From NCBI RefSeq assembly GCF_018143015.1, contig NC_054754.1:26748330-26812329 (forward strand): a stretch of 64,000 nucleotides of DNA. Direction: 5' to 3'. This DNA comes from Lytechinus variegatus (taxonomy: Eukaryota > Echinodermata > Echinoidea > Temnopleuroida > Toxopneustidae). The notes under the pieces were generated by a model. That model saw only the letters and a program-made list of their open reading frames with translations, did not search any database and was not told the DNA's origin. Shown here piece after piece: positions 12,901-22,379 of this stretch; the stretch's first letter is position 1, and the number at the start of each line of letters is the position of its first letter. The position numbers and the translations under genes are program-made.

Positions 12901-13412
12901 TGGAAAATTGTCTTCTAATTGATCATTTTGATCAAAAGTTTTTTTTTCAAACTTTTTTGTTTTCATATCATAGATAAAATGATCATCGATATCACTAGCC
13001 CCGATGTGGCTGCAACAAGGAAAATGGGAGCTGGGAGAAATCCCCCCCAGTTCCTGATTTTATGTTCCATTCTAAATGGTGCCTCTGCACCCCCGCGGGC
13101 CATCACCCATGCTCGACTGAATGAGAATATTGAGTTAAATATTGCTCCAACGTCTAGACATCAGTGATCTTTCAGAAATATATGAACATTTATTCAACTT
13201 CAATTCAATTCTTCATTCTATTTCCACTCAAAACAAAATACAAAGTAATATAAAGTAATACTAATCAAATACAATTTTACAGACGAGCATTCTTACTTCG
13301 TAAACCCAGTATAAGAGCATTTGGAAATAATGAGGGGGTCCACTAAAAAGCAAAGCTTGTAAAGTTTGGATCCCCCTTGAAAATGAAGAAAATATAGTCG
13401 ACGATATATACC

Positions 13413-13414
<2 letters not shown>

Positions 13415-13453
<39 letters not shown>

Positions 13454-13597
13454 TAACAAAGGAAGGCCCTTTGCACAACGTGTATTGCAGCGCGTCATGT
13501 TCTATGTACAGATGTAAATAGTTATTTACGTCTATACATATATATATATATATATAATATTATATATTATTAATATATATATATATAATATTATATA

Positions 13598-13639
<42 letters not shown>

Positions 13640-13640
13640 A
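13415..13640. repeat. (TA)n microsatellites and TA palindromes
   Basis: A (TA)n run occupies about 13419-13450. Between about 13535 and 13634 TA runs alternate with repeated AATATTATATATTATTAAT units, giving a long self-complementary stretch. It lies inside the decayed LINE and separates its RT remnant from its 3' UTR. Confidence 0.9.
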
Positions 13641-14025
13641 TCATAACTCAGTGTAGTAAATACAGGTCTTTGACTTTCAACAGATTACTTTCTAGAAAAA
13701 GTGGGTCCGTATGCTGAGAATGAATTAAGCTGTACTATAAATAATACGAAGTGCTTTCTTTCGCAAAAGTAAAATTTATCTAATAGATATTGATGGGTAT
13801 TACCCCAAATAAGAATTCCGTAGTTTAGATAAGGCAAGATTAAGGATGAGTAAAGCATGATTAATGATGTGGAGGGAATGCAAAATTTTAGCCTATTAAA
13901 AATACCTATACTTCGTAAAATTATTTGGGATATATTTATTTTTCCAAGAAAGTTTACTGTGAACTGTTATTCCAAGACATTTGGTGTACGTTATACTATT
14001 TCTAATTATTATCAAACATATTGTG

Positions 14026-14208
14026 TGAGTGTGTGTTTGAGTTTTGTCAGACGTGTATCAATCGGATATGAATATTTACGTCTGGGATCGACCTTTAACG
14101 TCACCATCCGAAAGCCTGACGTGACTAGTGCTCGAACCTCGAACATCTGCATCAATTTGTAACTTCCCCACATAGCTGAATTACAGGCGCACACCACAGC
14201 GCCCAGTC
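14026..14208 (-). mobile_element. SINE with 7SL RNA-like (Alu-domain) head
   Basis: On the minus strand the head reads GGGCGCTGTGGTGTGCGCC, then TGTAATTCAGCTA, then TGTGGGGAAG. This follows, in order, the 5' Alu domain of 7SL RNA (GGGCGCGGTGGCGCG, CTGTAGTCCCAGCTA, CTCGGGAGG). A GAGGTTCGAGCAC B-box-like stretch comes about 35 bases later. A 3' body with GATCCCAGACG ends in CA-rich repeats. The element interrupts the antisense LINE: the sequence on both sides (ATCAAACATATTG and CATCGGTAACTTG) is contiguous in the sister LINE copy near 58845. It is therefore a transposed copy and not the cellular SRP RNA gene. Confidence 0.6.
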
Positions 14209-14688
14209 ATCGGTAACTTGTGTATTATGGAATTACTGAATAACATTTAGATAAAGTTCAATCGATTGGCTCTTATCCATTCATTAACTTTAATAAGTTC
14301 AGAATGAATTGATAACATATCAACTAAAATTTGTGGATTCTGATGAGAAAAAAATAAGGTCGAATCATCTTCAAACATGATAAGGGACAAGATTTTGGAT
14401 GATCTATACATAAATCATTTATATAAATTGTGAAAAGGAGGCATGCAGATCTTTTTCTTTTAGTTCAATGTTTCAGTGGCAGCAGAACAGGGGAAGGGCT
14501 GCTTCTTCTCTCCTTGTCTACCCCCCCCCCCCCCTCTTTCTTCTTCTTCTTCTGGAAATTGGTATATTGCTTATATTCACCATTTTTGTGTAATCATGAA
14601 CAGGATATGTACCTATCCCGCTAAACCAGAATGATAAAAAGTCGAATCAAGAGCAGAATAGTAATAGTAATAGGTCCTATGTTATTTT

Positions 14689-15389
14689 TTAAAGGACAAG
14701 TCCACCTCAACAAAAAGGTAATTTGAATAAAAATAGAACAATTCAACAAGCATAACACAGAAAATTTCATCAAAATCGGATGTAAAATAAAAAAGTTATG
14801 GCATTTTAAAGTTGCTTAATTTCACAAAATAGTTATATGCACATCCTATAGAGCCCGTAGGAAAAAACTTAGCAATGATCGTAGAACATTTTTCTAGATC
14901 GACTACAATTTACAATCAATCGTGAAAATCAAGTGTACAATTTATTGCTTACCTTTGTGTTACGGGACCCATGTCAGTATGCAAAAGAGGAGACTGATGA
15001 CGTCATCCACTCACTGTTTCTTTTGTATTTTAATATATAAAATATGAAATATTTTAATTTCTCCTCATTGTCAAGTGAAATAGCGATTTATTCCTCCCTG
15101 AATAAGTGAAATTAACATTGTATAATACAATAAGTCTGTAAAAATGAAATAATGTATAATTCAAACAATAAAAAAAATAAAAGAAATTGTGAGCGAGGGA
15201 CGTCAATCGACTGGATTTTGCATGTCACTGAGTTGTGCATATCACTGTTTTGTGAAAAATAAGCGAAAATTTGTCATAACTTTCTTATTTACATCCGATT
15301 CTGATGAAATTTTCAGCGTTAGCCGGGCTAGTTTGATTTTTCTCTATTTATTCAAGACAACATATTTCTGGGGTGGACTTGACCTTTAA
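14689..15389. mobile_element. Palindromic MITE, TTAAAGG family A
   Basis: The left end TTAAAGGACAAGTCCACC and right end GGTGGACTTGACCTTTAA match the copy at 7895-8505. Relative to that copy, an extra segment of about 90-100 bp lies in the left arm around 14845-14965, which looks like a later insertion. No ORF is present. Confidence 0.85.
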
Positions 15390-15427
15390 TTTATCATGAA
15401 TGATTATTCATTAATAATTTATTATGA

Positions 15428-15560
15428 ATAGAGGAGGCGTGATACCTCAGTGGGTAGAGCAGGGGTTTGGAATTCCAGTGTCCGGGGTTCGATTCCCACT
15501 TGGTGTGCTAGCCCGGGTGCTCCTTTGCTCAGGCATTTATCATCATCATCAGGTCGCTCG
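15428..15560 (+). mobile_element. tRNA-derived SINE
   Basis: The head has an A-box-like ACCTCAGTGGGTAGAGC at about 15444-15460 and a perfect B box GGTTCGATTCC at 15486-15496, with tRNA-like spacing. A body with GCTCCTTTGCTCAGGCA and a (CAT)n tail near 15540-15551 follows. The same body, in reverse, is present at 15757-15955. It is not a functional tRNA gene because the acceptor stem does not close. Confidence 0.75.
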
Positions 15561-15569
15561 TAGAGGAGC

Positions 15570-16268
15570 TTAAAGGGATGGTCCAGGCTGAAAATATTTT
15601 TATCTAAATAATATAGATTGAGTTAAATTCACAGCGCAAAATGCTGAAAATTTCATCAAAATCAGATAATAAATAACGAAGTTATTGAATTTTAAAGTTT
15701 ATATAAATATTTTGTAAAAACGGTTAAATGCACATCGTCATGAATATTCATACAGAGGGGTTTTTTTTACTTGACTGCTAAGAAAGCATGAATGCCTGTG
15801 AGCAAGCAACCAGGGGACTAACTGCTTAAGGTCATCTCCGAGGGACCTGGTAATGAGGATAAATGCCTTACCAAAGGGCACTAGCGCATATAACTTGAGA
15901 ATCGAACCCGGGTCACCGGAATCCGAAAACCCCACTCTTCCGACTGAGATATTAGATGATGGGCTGATGATGTCACATCCCCACTTTCATTTTTTCTTAT
16001 GTTATTACATGAAATCATAAATGTTTTATTTTTTCATACGGGTGTAATGATAAATAAATAAATAACAAATGCACTTAATCAGTTGCCAATCCAACTGTTT
16101 TAGTAGTTCTTGGAAGAAATTTTGAATAAACCTAATACAAAAGAACAAGTGGGGATATGACATCATCAGCCCACCTAACGAATAATTAATGATGATATGC
16201 CTACAGAAATGTTTCGTCGGAATAATGCGTATCTTTAAAATTCCTTTTTTTTTACCCGATTTTGATCA
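15570..16268. mobile_element. Palindromic MITE, TTAAAGG family B, right end lost
   Basis: It begins TTAAAGGGATGGTCCAGGCTG and contains the module AATTTCATCAAAATCAGAT and AAGTTATTGAATTTTAAAG. A complete copy of this family is at 27523-28107. A SINE has inserted on the minus strand at 15757-15955. The right arm stops inside the module at about 16268, where the LINE of 16270-18626 begins. Confidence 0.8.
15757..15955 (-). mobile_element. tRNA-derived SINE inserted in MITE
   Basis: On the minus strand an A-box-like ATCTCAGTCGGAAGAGTG and a B box GGTTCGATTC are followed by a body with GCATTTATCCTCATTACC and an A-rich tail (TTTTTTTT on plus at about 15763). It splits family B MITE sequence between GAATATTCAT and GGGCTGATGATGTCAC, which are adjacent in the intact copy at 27523-28107. 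The order of insertion is therefore clear: MITE first, SINE second. Confidence 0.75.
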
Positions 16269-16269
16269 A

Positions 16270-18626
16270 ATTATCTTTTGTTTATGGGAGACATCTATTT
16301 AAGACCGTGGGTTACCAACAAAATTCTAAGATTTATTAGAAAAAAGAATAAATGTTTCAAAATATTTTGCCAAACTAAACTTGCCAGTAACGAGAGAAAA
16401 TTAAAAAAAATCAGAAACAAACTTATTAATATCATTCGTATATCTCGTCAAGAATATTACAAAAAAATATTATATATGAATCAGAGTAGTATAAAAAAGA
16501 CATGGAAAACTATTAATGAGTTATTAGGTAAGAAGAAAAATCTAATCCCCAAAGTGTTTAGATGTGATCAAAAAATATATTCTCAACCAACTGAAATATC
16601 TGATGCATTCAATGAGTATTTTGTAAATATTGGAAAAAATATTAGTGATATGGTCCCACAATCTATTCATTCTTCTCATTTTTATTGTCGAACAAATGTG
16701 GTTGGTTCCTTATTTTTATCACCTGTACATATAAATGAATTGATTAATATTTGTAAATGCCTTAAAAGTAGTGCAAGTTGTGGAATTGATAACGTAAATT
16801 GTAAAGTTGTTAAGCGTGTCATTTATGCCATTGCCTTGCCTTTAACTCATGTATTTAATCTGTCTTTTGTAACTGGGAAAGTACCTTCAAAACTCAAAGA
16901 ATCTAAAGTAATTCCCGTTTTTAAGAAAGATGACCCCGATAAATTTGTAAATTATAGACCAATATCCCTCTTACCATGTTTCTCTAAATTGCTTGAACGA
17001 ATAGTATATAATCGATTACATAAGTTTTTAAACAGTAATGATATCTTAAGTGATTCTCAATACGGATTTCGACCCACTTTTTCCTGTGAGCATGTTCTTT
17101 TAAAAGTTAAACAAAAAATAATGGATTCATTTATTGCTGACGAACACATAATTGGAGTTTTCTTAGATCTATCTAAAGCTTTCGATTCTATGGACCACTC
17201 ATTACTTTTATTTAAACTTAATCAATATGGAATTCGAGGGATCGCGTTAGACTGGTTTAGGGATTATCTTTTAAATAGGGTTCAACATACATTTGTCCAC
17301 GGTGTCTTATCTTCTTCATTAAATGTTTCCGTTGGGGTACCGCAAGGATCAATTTTAGGCCCCTTGTTATTTCTTTTATATATAAACGACCTTTGTAAAT
17401 CATCTAATTTGTTAACCTTTTATCAATTTGCTGATGACACAAGTATTTTTTATTCTTCTAAAGATTTAAATAATACCATCCACATCCTGAACAATGAACT
17501 CCAAAATGTTTCCGACTGGTTAAAAGCAAATAAGTTGTCCCTGAATATAAATAAAACTAGATGCATCTATTTTCAAAAAAATAAATCTTTAACACGAACC
17601 CATACTGACAAATCTAATAATAATAATTCAATTGACAACGATCGTATTCACATTTATATCGACAATAAACGTATCGAATTAAGTAATTCCATTAACTTTT
17701 TAGGTGTCACATTGGATAATCTTTTGAGTTTTAAGTACCATATGATAAATGTATTACATAAGATAAGTAGGAATACTGGTTTACTTTATAAACTTAAGCA
17801 TAGTTTGCTTCATAAAAATCTGATAACTCTATACCATTCCTTAATTTTCCCTTATTTAAAATATTGCAATATTGTCTGGTCTACCAATGTAACCTCATAT
17901 GAATTGTACTCAATATACAAAATTCAAAAGAAATGTTTAAGAATAATTACTAATTCCCATTACCTAGCACCATCCGCACCTTTATTTAAGAAATTGTCTT
18001 TACTTAATATATATGATATCAATAAACAAGAAATCGCAATATTTATGTATAAGTACAAGAAGAGGTTGTTACCCACTCCTTTTTCAGATCTTTTTCAATA
18101 TAATAATCAAATTCATAACCATAATACCCGTTCTTCCAATAAATTTCATCTATGGTCTATCAAGTCTTGTCACGAAGCTAAATCATTAAGTTATGTAGGT
18201 CCCAAACAATGGAATGAGATTCCCCAAATAATATCTAATTCACAATTTATATCTTCCTTTAGAAAACAGTACAAAAAATTTCTAGTGAATGATTATTAAT
18301 TTTCGCAGTTGATATCAATGCACTACTTGTACCCTATCTACCCCCCCCCCCTTTGATTCGTGTCTTTTTGTATTTTTTGTTGTTTTCTCTGTCCCTTTTC
18401 CTACATTGTATTCACTACAATGATATGATATTCTGGTTTTTCTTTTTCATTAATATTGTTGTCTTTTTACTATGTTTTGGCGATCCAGCCTTACAGGTTT
18501 CTGATAACCTTCATGGAAAGCCACGCAATGTATTATATTATCTAATCACATTATTTGATGTTTCTTTGTATTTTTATCCTATTTTGCGAAATAAAGATTG
18601 AATTGAATTGAATTGAATTCCCCCCC
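16270..18626 (+). mobile_element. 5'-truncated non-LTR retrotransposon (LINE)
   Basis: This unit holds the RT ORF (16278-18299), a ~300-bp 3' UTR and a terminal (TTGAA)n-type tail at about 18598-18618 rather than poly-A. The 5' end begins abruptly inside a MITE, with the AP-endonuclease half missing. This is the usual result of truncated target-primed reverse transcription. The RT motifs and short repeat tail suggest a CR1/L2-like group. The exact clade needs a tree. Confidence 0.85.
16278..18299 (+). CDS. LINE reverse transcriptase ORF (673 aa, lacks endonuclease part)
   Basis: A single open frame of 673 codons encodes the polymerase part of a non-LTR retrotransposon ORF2. Visible motifs are NYRPISLLP in the fingers, catalytic FLDLSKAFD with Asp297, GVPQGSILGP at 353-362, and FADDT with Asp386/Asp387 at the active site. 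A WLKANKLSLN motif and the C-terminal tail follow. All catalytic aspartates are intact and there is no internal stop, so the copy is young. It lacks the N-terminal AP-endonuclease, and the first ATG is only the first Met in a longer original frame. It is not a host gene. It sits on its own between MITE and hAT sequence. Confidence 0.9.
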   Translation: MFMGDIYLRPWVTNKILRFIRKKNKCFKIFCQTKLASNERKLKKIRNKLINIIRISRQEYYKKILYMNQSSIKKTWKTINELLGKKKNLIPKVFRCDQKIYSQPTEISDAFNEYFVNIGKNISDMVPQSIHSSHFYCRTNVVGSLFLSPVHINELINICKCLKSSASCGIDNVNCKVVKRVIYAIALPLTHVFNLSFVTGKVPSKLKESKVIPVFKKDDPDKFVNYRPISLLPCFSKLLERIVYNRLHKFLNSNDILSDSQYGFRPTFSCEHVLLKVKQKIMDSFIADEHIIGVFLDLSKAFDSMDHSLLLFKLNQYGIRGIALDWFRDYLLNRVQHTFVHGVLSSSLNVSVGVPQGSILGPLLFLLYINDLCKSSNLLTFYQFADDTSIFYSSKDLNNTIHILNNELQNVSDWLKANKLSLNINKTRCIYFQKNKSLTRTHTDKSNNNNSIDNDRIHIYIDNKRIELSNSINFLGVTLDNLLSFKYHMINVLHKISRNTGLLYKLKHSLLHKNLITLYHSLIFPYLKYCNIVWSTNVTSYELYSIYKIQKKCLRIITNSHYLAPSAPLFKKLSLLNIYDINKQEIAIFMYKYKKRLLPTPFSDLFQYNNQIHNHNTRSSNKFHLWSIKSCHEAKSLSYVGPKQWNEIPQIISNSQFISSFRKQYKKFLVNDY

Positions 18627-18797
18627 CCCAAAAAAAAAAGATGATCCTTTGCGCCGACGCCCATGGTCACATTCACAATATTTTCATGTTGGCATCCAGA
18701 GGGATAGATTAAATACTATCGCTCATAAAAGTTATTATATGCTTTATAATGCGTTCATCTTCTTCAAAAGAAATCACTCCTGTATTCACACACTGCC

Positions 18798-19896
18798 CAG
18801 TGGCGTACCGTGGGTCACGGCATAGGGGGGGGGGCACCAGCAAAATTTTTGAGTAACTTATACAATAGTAGGCGCGTGAAGTGCGCTTAATTGCCAAGTA
18901 TACTGACCAAATAGAGACATTTTAAGGACTGCGCCATTAAACGGATATGTATCTCATTGATCAAGTAATGCGAGCGCAAAGCGTGAGCTGAACATTTTGA
19001 TATTTAGACCTAAAAAGGAATATTAAAAACATTTCTCGCTTTCTCGCTAAACAAACAATACGAGCGCCGCGAAGCGCGAGCTGCATGACATTGACCCAAA
19101 TCAGGAACATTATTTTTATGAATCCATTAATATACATATCTCAGCAAAGTCATTTAATGCGAGTGCCAAGTGCTTACTGATTTTGTTGGAATTACATCTT
19201 AACACATGAAACACTTTTTTGTAGTCATTGTATTCATGATTAACATATAAATACGCATCTCACTTAATATTGCGAGTGCGAAGCGCGAGCTGAAAATTTA
19301 GGCAATTCAGACCTGAAGAGGGGCATTTTAAGGCTTGTTTGAAGGAATTCACCAAGACCATACGTATTTCACTAACCAAATGATACGAGCGCGAAGTGCG
19401 AGCTGATATTTTTTTATATTCAGATCAGAAAAAGGGACTTTTAACGACTGATTTTAGGAATTCATATAAAGAGCAGACATCTCACCAATCCAATAATGCG
19501 AACGTAAGCACGGACTGGAAATGTTTTATGTTCAGACGTTGAAGGTGGCAAGGCTTTAAGTAGTAATGAAAAAGAAGCATATGTCACTACATAACTCGCC
19601 TGCAAGGGAATATATGACTTGAAAATGGGATGTTCTAGTACAACAGAATTATATATCTCACAGACAATGTGAGCACCAGGGACGATGAACAGATAGGCCC
19701 TAGGCAAATTATGTTTTATATAAAATTATGAAAAAAATATTTCTTATATAACATAATATATATAATATAATATTTTCTTCTTTCTCACTACGTTTCTCTT
19801 CCTTTCTCTCTCATTTTCCCCTTTCCCCGTTTTTTTTTAGGGAGGGGGGCAGACGAAGGGAGGGGGGGGGGCGTGCCCCCTGTTGTTACACCACTG
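18798..19896 (-). mobile_element. hAT-like element carrying a GCGAAGCGC minisatellite
   Basis: The left end is CAGTGGCGTACCGTG and the right end TTGTTACACCACTG. Flanking 8-mers ACACTGCC (18790-18797) and ACATTGCC (19897-19904) form a target duplication with one mismatch. Inside are at least six tandem units of about 98-114 bp, each containing a core like GCGAGCGCGAAGCGCGAGCTG (18968, 19066, 19160, 19271, 19385, 19498). A pyrimidine tract and poly-G runs stand near the right end. It is built like the element at 31822-33533 but in the opposite orientation. No transposase ORF is present. Confidence 0.8.
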
Positions 19897-19904
19897 ACAT
19901 TGCC

Positions 19905-20340
19905 CATATCCTGCATGCTACCACTTTAAGCAGTAAGCTTATAGCCAGCCCCAGTATTTTACAAAACTTGCTATTATACACGCTTAATGTAAATTCTCGG
20001 TCTTTATCAGAATAATTTATTCTCTTCTGTTGTCTGATTTAAATAAAAGTCACATATTTTTATCATGATTAAATTTATGAATCAATGCAAAAAATACTTG
20101 AAAACAGAATATTTAAAGCCATATATTCAATCCTCTTGAGGGAAATGCACCTGCTCATCCTGGATGTAACAAATAACATGCTAAGGACAATGCAGAAATA
20201 CAGCAGTAATGCAAATTGGAAGCGAGGCCAATGAAATTTTCACAGAATTTAGAACATAAAATAACCCTCCTTGTCCTGTCCATTTAATTGAAAATATCAC
20301 CATATTTGGGAATTAATTCAACCATTTGTCAGAGGGACAT
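19905..20340. other. Non-coding DNA, no gene seen
   Basis: AT-rich sequence between the hAT element and the short tandem repeat. No recognisable feature. Confidence 0.4.
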
Positions 20341-20394
20341 TTTGGGGGGACGCGCTGTATATAATTTTGATTAATTCCCCTCCCCATCGATGTA

Positions 20395-20640
20395 TTTTCT
20401 TAGCAAAAATGTGCCCCTCTCGAACGTGTTCTGTTCCCCTTTCACCTGAGAAGGACCCAATTTAAGTGTTAGCAAGTGCCGTTTCTTCATTATCATTGCC
20501 AATTTTTACCGAAAATGCCCCCTTATGCACGAGCGTGTTCTGTGCCACTTTCACTTGAGAAGGACCAAATATGTTAGAGTATGTGCCCCCTTACCTTCAT
20601 TCTTGTAAGTGCCCTTTCACATGAGAAGTAGGGAGAGCAA
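20395..20640 (+). repeat. Degenerate tandem repeat, ~115 bp period
   Basis: Two or more units share CGTGTTCTGT, CTTTCAC and TGAGAAGGACC followed by a variable stretch and GTGCC. They stand at about 20420-20490 and 20530-20600, with a partial third near 20605-20640. It may be the interior of another decayed DNA transposon. Confidence 0.5.
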
Positions 20641-20881
20641 ATTTCCGACAGTTTTCCATATCGGGGACCTAACCCCCTAGGTGTTTTCGCCAGTGCTTCC
20701 CAGTGTCTAAATGAGCCTAAACAATTTGAGAGGGCAGATATGGCATATCTGCAATATCTATTATAATAAAAAAATAAACATAAACAGGGGAGCTAAGGAG
20801 CGAGAATTTTTTGACAATTTTCTCACAAATCCAATATTGTGATATAGTGACATAATTTTCAGAAAATAGTACCAATGAGGC

Positions 20882-21028
20882 CTCAGGGGCCGTTGAACGG
20901 TTTTTAATGGGGGGGGGGGGGGGGGGGTGACCATGAAAAAATCATAATCAGATGGTCATTTTTACGAATTTTGTAAACGACTGGATGTCCTGCAGCCCCC
21001 CCCCCCCTCGGTTTCCACGGCCCCTGAT
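20882..21028. mobile_element. Small foldback element with CAGGGGCCGT ends
   Basis: The left end TCAGGGGCCGTTGAAC and the right end TTTCCACGGCCCCTGA are inverted. A poly-G run (about 20911-20928) faces a poly-C run (about 20997-21007), and ACCATGAAAAAAT faces AATCAGATGGTCATTTTT. No clear target duplication. Confidence 0.6.
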
Positions 21029-21179
21029 ATTTCACCCTTTCTTTCCTTTCAGGCTCTTTTTTTTATTTATTGGTCCCCATCTTGGTCAGGGATAAATGGC
21101 AGACCTGTTCGTAAGATTGTGAATAACTTTTTACTGATCTGAATATTATATTAAGATACTGCATGAGCCAGGGGGGGGG

Positions 21180-21358
21180 GGTCCACACTTTACAAGCTTT
21201 GCTTTTTAGTCTCATTTCCATTTATGCTTAATATTATACTGTGTGTTTTTTTTACGAAGTAAGAATGTTCGTCTGTAAAAATGTATTGGATTTGTATTAC
21301 TTTATATTACTTTGTATTATGTTTTGAATGGAAATGGAATAAAGAATTGAATTGAATA
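21180..21358 (+). mobile_element. LINE 3' UTR fragment
   Basis: The segment with CACACTTTACAAGCTTTGC, AAGAATGTTCGTCTGTAAAAA and a terminal AATTGAATTGAA tail matches the 3' ends at 13195-13380 (reverse strand) and 59885-60040. It is an extreme 5' truncation of the same LINE family. Confidence 0.75.
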
Positions 21359-22079
21359 TATGATCGATAGTGCAGATCGGTGATAACAGGGAGTTGGGAG
21401 TTTGGGCCCCGTCCATAGCCCCGTCTAACAAAGAGTTACGATTGATCCGATTAATCTCAAGTATATGGAAATCCATTAATATCATAATTTTTTTTCCATT
21501 GGAAATCTGCTCAATGTCCTTTGAAAACTTTAAGAAAAGAATACTGAATTGTCAAGAAAACAGAGAATGTATATGAATATACGTCATTTCTAGAAAATAT
21601 TTTGCACAAACATGTATTTTAGATGTTGACGTACTGGCTTTCCATAGATACGATTGTTACGTTTCGTTGTTACGTAACGTTGTCGTCTATGGATTGACCA
21701 CTGATAGATCAGTGGGATTGACCAGCTCAATCGTAACTCTTTGTATAAGACGGGCAGCGAACTGGTGATAACTTTACGACGAAATGCCATGCGCCGGAAT
21801 TAGGTGCCAATTATATTTTTCATTTCCTACCCTATTTAAAGAGACCATACTACAGTTTTAATCATATAGGTTTATTAGAGGCAACAACAGACTTATCAAC
21901 ATTAATTTTTTTTGTTGGTAATTTGATTTAATGTAGATGGCAAAATGCCAATATATAAACTAAAAAAATGCATTATAATTAACTTCGCTTATAAAAAAAT
22001 GATTGCGGAAAGCATTATTTGGCTTGCCATAACTCTTATTAAATGCAATTGCGTTTCAATTTGCATTGCGCGTGTGTAT

Positions 22080-22208
22080 CGAGCTAAATCTTGGTGGTCG
22101 CCTGGCCACTGATTGGAAACAAATGCTTGTTTACAAGGTGAATTTTGGTACTTTATCTAATTAAAAAATATATACCAATAGAGGGGAGTGTCGTAGTAGT
22201 ATTTAGCG
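22080..22208 (+). promoter_or_regulatory. NTMT1 5' flank and leader
   Basis: An inverted CCAAT box (ATTGG, about 22111) lies about 100 bp before the start codon. No TATA box is evident at a fitting distance. The leader immediately before ATGATGG is short and AT-rich. Confidence 0.35.
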
Positions 22209-22379
22209 ATGATGGACCGTCCTTCTGTTGATCAAATGACGAAAGAATCCTTCTACAATGACGCAAAAGAATACTGGCAAAATATCCCATCGACGGTAGA
22301 CGGAATGCTGGGTGGCTTCGGCAAAATCTCCGGCGAGGACATCAACGGTTCGCTGAATTTTATCAAGCCATTCCTCACG
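22209..22379 (+). CDS. NTMT1: NTMT1 coding exon 1
   Basis: The exon gives 57 codons from MMDRPSVDQ to IKPFLT and ends at ACG|GTATGT in phase 0. It carries the N-terminal helix and the YW...VDGMLGG substrate-gating segment of the family. Confidence 0.93.

Larger units (their letters stand above)
13195..14400 (-). mobile_element. Decayed non-LTR retrotransposon (LINE), antisense
   Basis: Read on the minus strand, the segment matches the decayed LINE at 58690-60040. Shared parts are a CTTGGAATAACAGTT region, the block around CATTCCCTCCACATCATTA, the RT-tail motif for YGILIWGNTHQYL, and a 3' UTR ending in an ATTGAATTGAA tail (13195-13215). The frame is broken by stops and indels. TA microsatellites split the RT tail from the 3' UTR. 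A SINE with a 7SL-like head is inserted at about 14026-14208. Confidence 0.8.

Noticed and set aside
14026..14208. Genuine 7SL (SRP) RNA gene
   Set aside because: Too short (about 185 bp against ~300), has an unrelated 3' body, and interrupts a LINE.
15428..15510. Functional tRNA gene
   Set aside because: A and B boxes are good, but the acceptor stem does not close and a SINE body follows; a sister copy is nested in a MITE.
13195..18626. LTR retrotransposon or endogenous retrovirus
   Set aside because: RT motifs are of the non-LTR type, there are no long terminal direct repeats, and no gag, protease or integrase sequence is visible anywhere in the window.
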